Shown: in pieces, positions 5,505 through 9,194 of the stretch | Numbering within the stretch: position 1 is the stretch's first letter | Layout of the letters: every line of letters begins with the position of its first letter | Assembly (NCBI GenBank): GCA_029932715.1 | Contig: JAOZPO010000050.1 | Span: 1-9,194, forward strand | DNA length: 9,194 nt | Origin: Halobacteria archaeon | Lineage (GTDB): Archaea > Halobacteriota > Syntropharchaeia > Alkanophagales > Methanospirareceae | Reading direction: 5' to 3' | Program-made: the position numbers and the translations under genes | Notes under the pieces: generated by a model | The model's database searches: none | Seen by the model: only the letters and a program-made list of their open reading frames with translations | What the model was told of the DNA's origin: nothing

Positions 5505-7130
5505 TTAATAGTGCATTCCCGTATCTTCCTCGGGCATTAACTCATACCCCGATGCTATCATCTCTTCCGCTCTTCTCTGCACAAACTTGTCAAAACCCTC
5601 TTCCAGATGCTTTTTTGTTACTCCTATATACTCTATGTGCTTATATTGCTTCTGCAATTCATCCATTTTGCTCTCTACATCCAATATCTCTGCCAGCCCC
5701 TCATTGTTCCACATCTGCCTCATTGCCTCGTCACTGATTTTACCCTTTTTCAATGTTAGTAGTGTTCGCTCTTCCAGTGCTTTATCCCTTGCATAATTGA
5801 ATATCTGTGAAATGAACCTACCGGTTACCGTATCTTCTCTCATTATGCGCCCTATCTCTGTTTCCACGTACTTATCCTTATACATATATTCGACAATCGC
5901 GTTCGCCAGATATGCCCTCGCCTCTGCTTCCCCGCTTTTTTCCTTTGTCAGGTAATGGTCAATAGGAATCTTCTGGGCATATATAGTGGCAATGGAAAGA
6001 GCAGCTTCTTTATCTGCCTTTGGTGCCTCAAGTATCTTGTCAAAGCGAGCCCGGAAAGCGGAATCTATAAGATGCAATCTGTTGGTCGCACCAATAACAG
6101 CGAGGTGTGGATGTAGCGCATAAAAACCATCTAAAATGTCCAGTAACTGTCCGGTAACCCTTTCCGGCGCACCTGATGAGCCTGCATACATCCCCCTTTC
6201 CTGTGCCAGTGCATCAATCTCGTCAAAGAAAATCACCCCATAGTCGTTCTCACCTTCTTCCAGTTTATCGTTCGCAGTTTTGAAAATCATCCTCACGTTT
6301 CGCTCTGATTCCCCTAACCACATGCTGAATAGCTCCCCGGCGCCGATCTTCACGAATTCGCAATTGGGTAATGTGGATGCTAATGCCTTTGCGCACATCG
6401 TCTTACCACATCCCGGTGGACCGTATAGCAGTATCCGCCTCGACCGTTCTCCATATTTTGCATAATCATCGGGATTTAGCATCGGTAGAATGATACTGTT
6501 TATTAACTCCTGCTTTACCTTCTTCAAGCCGCCGATGTCTTTAAAGCTTATCGCGGGGCTCTTTGTGATCTCATAATGAGAGAATTCCTTCGTCGTATAA
6601 CACCTTAATATGTCAAAAGTACCGGGTAGAAGTCCCACCTTCATCCCTTCTTTTAGCTTATCTTTCGCTTCGTCTTTCAGCCGTTTATATATCCTGCTAC
6701 GCCCCTTACCTGTTGATATTTCGCCTACCCAGCCGTCATCATCCTCTCTCAAGTCCTCGATCTCTCCAACCTCTAAGTCCACCATCCGGTCATATACCTT
6801 CGTAATGCCAATGGTAAACCCACTGGGGCTGCTCTTATCCGGGATACGTCCGATGAATACAAATTTACCCTCTTTTAATCCCTTTAGCTCTTTATCGCTA
6901 AGCGTTCCATAAGGTAACGCCTTCAATGCACCATTTAAATTAACGATAGCACTCTCTGCGGTCTTCTCTACTACGAATCCGCAATCTAACGGCGGAGTCC
7001 TTGATTTGGATACAAGCTTTTCCAAATCCGTTTTATACGCTTCCGTCTCCTCGTATTTCCGTACTAACCGCCGGTACTCGCTCTCTAACCGCTCATACTC
7101 ATATCTTGGAATATAATCCTCCTCTTCCAT
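5505..7130 (-). CDS. arc: ARC/Mpa-type AAA proteasome ATPase
   Basis: A 541-aa AAA ATPase that would unfold tagged proteins and thread them into a 20S core. In order it shows an N-terminal coiled coil (about 8-44), then two OB-like domains (about 48-115 and 117-180, each with an 'LKEG..V' strand), as in Mpa/ARC; PAN has one. The AAA domain follows: Walker A GPPGCGKT 237-244, pore loop WLG 271-273, Walker B VIFFDEID 299-306, sensor GATN 347-350 and arginine-finger region FRARFDK 359-365. Residues 412-450 (VEYMY..., GRFISQIFNYARDKA) match the ARC/Mpa C-terminal helical subdomain. It ends GMHY, so the hydrophobic-Tyr-X core-docking motif is absent. As first gene of the block with a TATA box and a GAGGGG leader, it probably drives the whole operon. 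PAN or Cdc48 are less likely because of the double OB and the C-terminal match. Confidence 0.9.
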   Translation of the reverse strand: MEEEDYIPRYEYERLESEYRRLVRKYEETEAYKTDLEKLVSKSRTPPLDCGFVVEKTAESAIVNLNGALKALPYGTLSDKELKGLKEGKFVFIGRIPDKSSPSGFTIGITKVYDRMVDLEVGEIEDLREDDDGWVGEISTGKGRSRIYKRLKDEAKDKLKEGMKVGLLPGTFDILRCYTTKEFSHYEITKSPAISFKDIGGLKKVKQELINSIILPMLNPDDYAKYGERSRRILLYGPPGCGKTMCAKALASTLPNCEFVKIGAGELFSMWLGESERNVRMIFKTANDKLEEGENDYGVIFFDEIDALAQERGMYAGSSGAPERVTGQLLDILDGFYALHPHLAVIGATNRLHLIDSAFRARFDKILEAPKADKEAALSIATIYAQKIPIDHYLTKEKSGEAEARAYLANAIVEYMYKDKYVETEIGRIMREDTVTGRFISQIFNYARDKALEERTLLTLKKGKISDEAMRQMWNNEGLAEILDVESKMDELQKQYKHIEYIGVTKKHLEEGFDKFVQRRAEEMIASGYELMPEEDTGMHY

Positions 7131-7160
7131 TCTTACCCCTCTTAAGATATATGTTTTGAG

Positions 7161-7170
7161 TTTATAAAAA
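7161..7170 (-). promoter_or_regulatory. TATA box of the arc-pafA-dop-pup operon
   Basis: The reverse strand reads TTTTTATAAA, 31-40 bases before the ATG at 7130. This predicts a transcript start near 7138-7140 and a leader of about 10 bases carrying GAGGGG just before the start. No other convincing promoter is seen inside the block, where gaps are only 20-45 bases. Confidence 0.5.
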
Positions 7171-7207
7171 GGAAAGCATCGCGCTTATATTTATATAATT
7201 GTACTTA

Positions 7208-7216
7208 GTATATATA
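7208..7216 (+). promoter_or_regulatory. TATA box of the PhoU-like gene
   Basis: GTATATATAG lies about 50 bases upstream of the ATG at 7262, predicting a transcript start near 7238 and a leader of about 24 bases that is purine-rich (GGAAGG). A second TATA-like stretch at 7186-7197 could be an alternative box. The 131-bp region between the two divergent starts holds promoters for both directions. Confidence 0.45.
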
Positions 7217-7261
7217 GAAAATATATGAGTACTATAAAGGAAGGAATAAAGAGAAAAGAAG

Positions 7262-8284
7262 ATGAAAGAGGAGAAGAGGAAATTACAGCTCACCGGTGGT
7301 TCTACCTTTACCCTCTCTCTGCCTATAAAATGGGTGAGAGAAGCGGGTGTGAAGCAAGGAGATGAACTAACTTTAATTCAACGTGCCGACACTTCGCTTG
7401 TTATTACTGCATTGAAGCAGAAGCAGGAACGGATAAAATCTGCAGAATTCGCTCTATCCGCGAAAGAAAGCTTTGAGGGCAACTTTCGGTACCTCATCTC
7501 GCATTATCTCGTTGGATATGACACTGTGAAATTATTATCTCCCCATGGGTTCAAGGCAGAGGAAAGGAAGAGGATAAAGGAGGAAGTGAGGAAGAGGCTG
7601 ATAGGCATGGAGATTGTGGGTGAATCATCGAAGGAGATAGTGCTCAAAAGCTTCTTGAAATACGAGGATTTTACGTTACAGGATGCGATACGGAGTATGT
7701 CTAAGATAATAATGTCAATGCATGCAGACGCTATCTCTTCTCTCGATAAGAGCGAGCCAAACCTTGCAGAGGATGTTATAGAGCGAGATAACGAGATAGA
7801 CAGATTTTATTTACTAATAGTGAGGCAGCTCAAGGCTGCGATGAGCGATCCCGAACTTGCGAAGAAGATAGGCATGAACAGACAGCGGGATAGCCTGGGA
7901 TATAGGATCATAGTGAAGAGCATGGAGCGGATAGGCGATCATATAGAAAACGTAGCGAGGAAATCTAAGAAAATGACAGCACCGGACAGGATTAAAAGTT
8001 TAGATAGCATAAAGGAGATTGGCATCAGTACCAAAGAGCTATTCTCTAAGACACTGACTTCTTTGTCTGATAATGATATAGGAAAGGCGAATGAAGTAAT
8101 AGAAGATGCGAAATCGGTGACAGCCGGGGTGGAAGCGGCAAATGAGCGAGTCCTGGCAGAGGAGCAAGGCATTACGGGCAGAATATGCATTCTTTCTATA
8201 TTAGAGAGTTTAGAAAGAATAGCGAAGTATTGCGAGGATATAGCGGAGGTAACGATAAACATGGGAATAACAAAGGAGGGGTAA
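7262..8284 (+). CDS. PhoU-family phosphate-uptake regulator with N-terminal AbrB domain
   Basis: A 340-aa protein. Residues 5-50 form a SpoVT/AbrB-like DNA-binding swapped-hairpin domain (LTGGSTFTLSLPIKWVREAG, KQGDELTLI). Residues 135-335 are PhoU-like helical repeats with the family's metal-binding pattern: ERDNEID 174-180, ERIGDHIENVA 222-232 and ESLERIAKYCEDIAEV 315-330. This architecture is common in archaea and is thought to regulate phosphate transport or respond to phosphate. No Pst transporter genes are in the window. A TauE/SafE-type permease fragment lies about 650 bases further on, but on the opposite strand beyond adkA. It is divergent from the proteasome ATPase gene, so its DNA-binding domain could in principle act on the shared promoter region; this is inference only. 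The start is the ATG before the AbrB domain. The stop is 36 bases from the convergent adkA stop. Confidence 0.9.
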   Translation: MKEEKRKLQLTGGSTFTLSLPIKWVREAGVKQGDELTLIQRADTSLVITALKQKQERIKSAEFALSAKESFEGNFRYLISHYLVGYDTVKLLSPHGFKAEERKRIKEEVRKRLIGMEIVGESSKEIVLKSFLKYEDFTLQDAIRSMSKIIMSMHADAISSLDKSEPNLAEDVIERDNEIDRFYLLIVRQLKAAMSDPELAKKIGMNRQRDSLGYRIIVKSMERIGDHIENVARKSKKMTAPDRIKSLDSIKEIGISTKELFSKTLTSLSDNDIGKANEVIEDAKSVTAGVEAANERVLAEEQGITGRICILSILESLERIAKYCEDIAEVTINMGITKEG

Positions 8285-8320
8285 CAGGAGCTTTAGGCGG
8301 AACGAACAGGTGTTTACGTG

Positions 8321-8914
8321 CTATATATAGCTCATCAATTTTACGAACTCATTCGCAGCCTTTTCGAGTCCACCATCGTGGTTCTGTATTATGCTTACGG
8401 AAGCACCGCTGAGGCATGAATAAGCCATTGACATCGCACGGTTCATGAACTGATGCTCTTCTATGTCCCTTTTAGATTCGACATCTCGCTCCCTCGTCTT
8501 ATCTGCGCGTCTTCGCTCAAATATCTCTTCTGCTGTCGCCTCGATCAGCACAAACAGGTCGGGGTTTAATTTACGCAATACGTATTCTGGTAAGCCCGGA
8601 AGATAGCCCAAAGGCGTTTTTATCGTGCAATGTGTATCTATTATGATGCTATTGCTTTCCTTCATCTTTGCGATTCTATCACAAGCGAGCATTTGTATCT
8701 CCCGCTGCTTTTCTCCTGCTAACTTCCTCATATCGTCACGTTTCTCCACAAACCCCTTTTCCCTTGCCGCTTCAAACATTATGTCGCCATAGTTTCTTGG
8801 TGTAAATTCAGATTCAACACCTTCCTTCTTCAACTTCAAACCCGCTTTTATCACTGTTGACGAGCCAGCCCCAGGCATCCCGGTTACGACAATTAGTGTC
8901 ATGTTTTTTCCCAT
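8321..8914 (-). CDS. adkA: Archaeal-type adenylate kinase
   Basis: A 197-aa kinase interconverting ATP + AMP and 2 ADP in the cytoplasm. It has the archaeal AdkA form (about 192 aa), distinct from bacterial Adk. Visible motifs are P-loop GMPGAGSST 12-20, NYGDIMFEAA 41-50, RDDMRKL 59-65, IIIDTHCTIKTPLGYLPGLP 90-109, NPDLFVLIEA 117-126, the RRRADKTRERD lid-like arginine segment 134-144 and IEEHQFMNRAMSMAY 151-165. ATG at 8914 is used; the internal ATG at 8902 (residue 5) would also keep the P-loop. The gene starts 23 bases after the stop of the permease fragment on the same strand. AT-rich TATA-like sequence (CTATAATATA, about 8934-8943) overlaps that stop and may give it a separate promoter. 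This gene is among the best evidence that the host is archaeal. Confidence 0.93.
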   Translation of the reverse strand: MGKNMTLIVVTGMPGAGSSTVIKAGLKLKKEGVESEFTPRNYGDIMFEAAREKGFVEKRDDMRKLAGEKQREIQMLACDRIAKMKESNSIIIDTHCTIKTPLGYLPGLPEYVLRKLNPDLFVLIEATAEEIFERRRADKTRERDVESKRDIEEHQFMNRAMSMAYSCLSGASVSIIQNHDGGLEKAANEFVKLMSYI

Positions 8915-8937
8915 ATAATATAAAAATAAAAATTATA

Positions 8938-9194
8938 TTATAGTGCCTTGTATATTGTAATAAGAGCGAGACCCACAACCAATATCCCGAGACCTATTTC
9001 CAGCCAGATAGATTTTGCTTTTAATGAGACAATACTTCCAAGCCTTGCTCCTACCATTGAACCGGTGAGCGCAAAAAGTGCCGGCAACCAGATTATATCT
9101 CCCCGGGACCAGAATATTGCTGCAGCGCCTATACATGTGAAAATCGTTACACATAAGGAGGTTGCAATTGCTCTATGGATATCGCACCCAGTGG
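8938..9194 (-). CDS. C-terminal fragment of a TauE/SafE-type membrane permease (cut by window edge)
   Basis: The reverse strand is open from the right window edge (first full codon at 9192) to a TAA at 8938, giving 84 residues. It begins TGCDIHRAIATSL, the conserved 'G.D...A.ATSL' segment of TauE/SafE proteins, a family of predicted sulfite, sulfonate and other anion exporters. It continues with three hydrophobic segments (about 11-28, 33-53 and 63-84), including LPALFALTGSMVGARLGS and a final LEIGLGILVVGLALITIYKAL. The substrate cannot be told from this fragment. The start codon lies outside the window. Possible co-transcription with adkA downstream (23-base gap) is inferred from spacing only. 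Confidence 0.8.
   Translation of the reverse strand, partial: TGCDIHRAIATSLCVTIFTCIGAAAIFWSRGDIIWLPALFALTGSMVGARLGSIVSLKAKSIWLEIGLGILVVGLALITIYKAL

Noticed and set aside
5505..7130. Assignment of the AAA ATPase as archaeal PAN or Cdc48
   Set aside because: Two OB-like domains precede a single AAA domain, and the C-terminal subdomain aligns with Mpa/ARC. PAN has one OB domain, and Cdc48 has two AAA domains.
8933..9154. Minus-strand frame of 73 codons rich in Arg, Cys and Tyr
   Set aside because: It is out of frame with the TauE/SafE-like reading (8938-9194), which has coherent membrane segments and the ATSL motif.
1..9194. Search for CRISPR arrays, insertion sequences, tRNA genes or long repeats
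   Set aside because: No regularly spaced repeats, terminal inverted repeats, transposase motifs or tRNA cloverleaf signatures were seen by eye. All non-coding gaps are under about 190 bases.

Overview
The window looks like chromosomal DNA of an archaeon. The evidence is an archaeal-type adenylate kinase (AdkA), a PhoU protein with the archaeal AbrB-PhoU arrangement, TATA-box promoters 25-35 bases upstream of several starts, and frequent ATA, AGA and AGG codons. The moderate-to-low GC content and the overall feel are compatible with a methanogen- or ANME-related euryarchaeon, but that lineage guess is weak.

Layout. At the left edge (1-64, minus) is the start of a gene with a hydrophobic N-terminus. 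It is followed on the plus strand by endonuclease V (188-865) and a six-helix membrane protein (925-1809). A minus-strand block then runs from 7130 down to 1827. In transcription order it holds an ARC/Mpa-type AAA proteasome ATPase, a PafA-like ligase, a Dop-like depupylase/deamidase and an 85-residue charged protein ending in Ser-Gly-Gln. A 131-bp divergent promoter region separates this block from a plus-strand PhoU-type regulator (7262-8284). Convergent to PhoU is adkA (8321-8914, minus), preceded by the C-terminal end of a TauE/SafE-type permease (8938-9194, minus, cut by the window edge).

The block at 1827-7130 is the main result. It has the components of the actinobacterial Pup-proteasome system: the ATPase that recognises Pup, the paralogous PafA and Dop enzymes, and a small, probably disordered protein with the C-terminal Gln expected of a Pup that Dop must deamidate. 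I know of no described pupylation system in Archaea, which normally pair their 20S core with PAN and use ubiquitin-like SAMP tags. No proteasome core genes lie in the window, so the ATPase would have to use a core encoded elsewhere.

Both PafA/Dop paralogs are divergent. The PafA-like protein has Cys at the position of the catalytic Asp. The Dop-like protein keeps that Asp but has changes in other conserved motifs. The ATPase lacks the C-terminal hydrophobic-Tyr-X docking motif. Either the chemistry has been reworked or the two paralogs cooperate. The remaining genes are ordinary housekeeping or accessory genes with no evident link to the Pup block.
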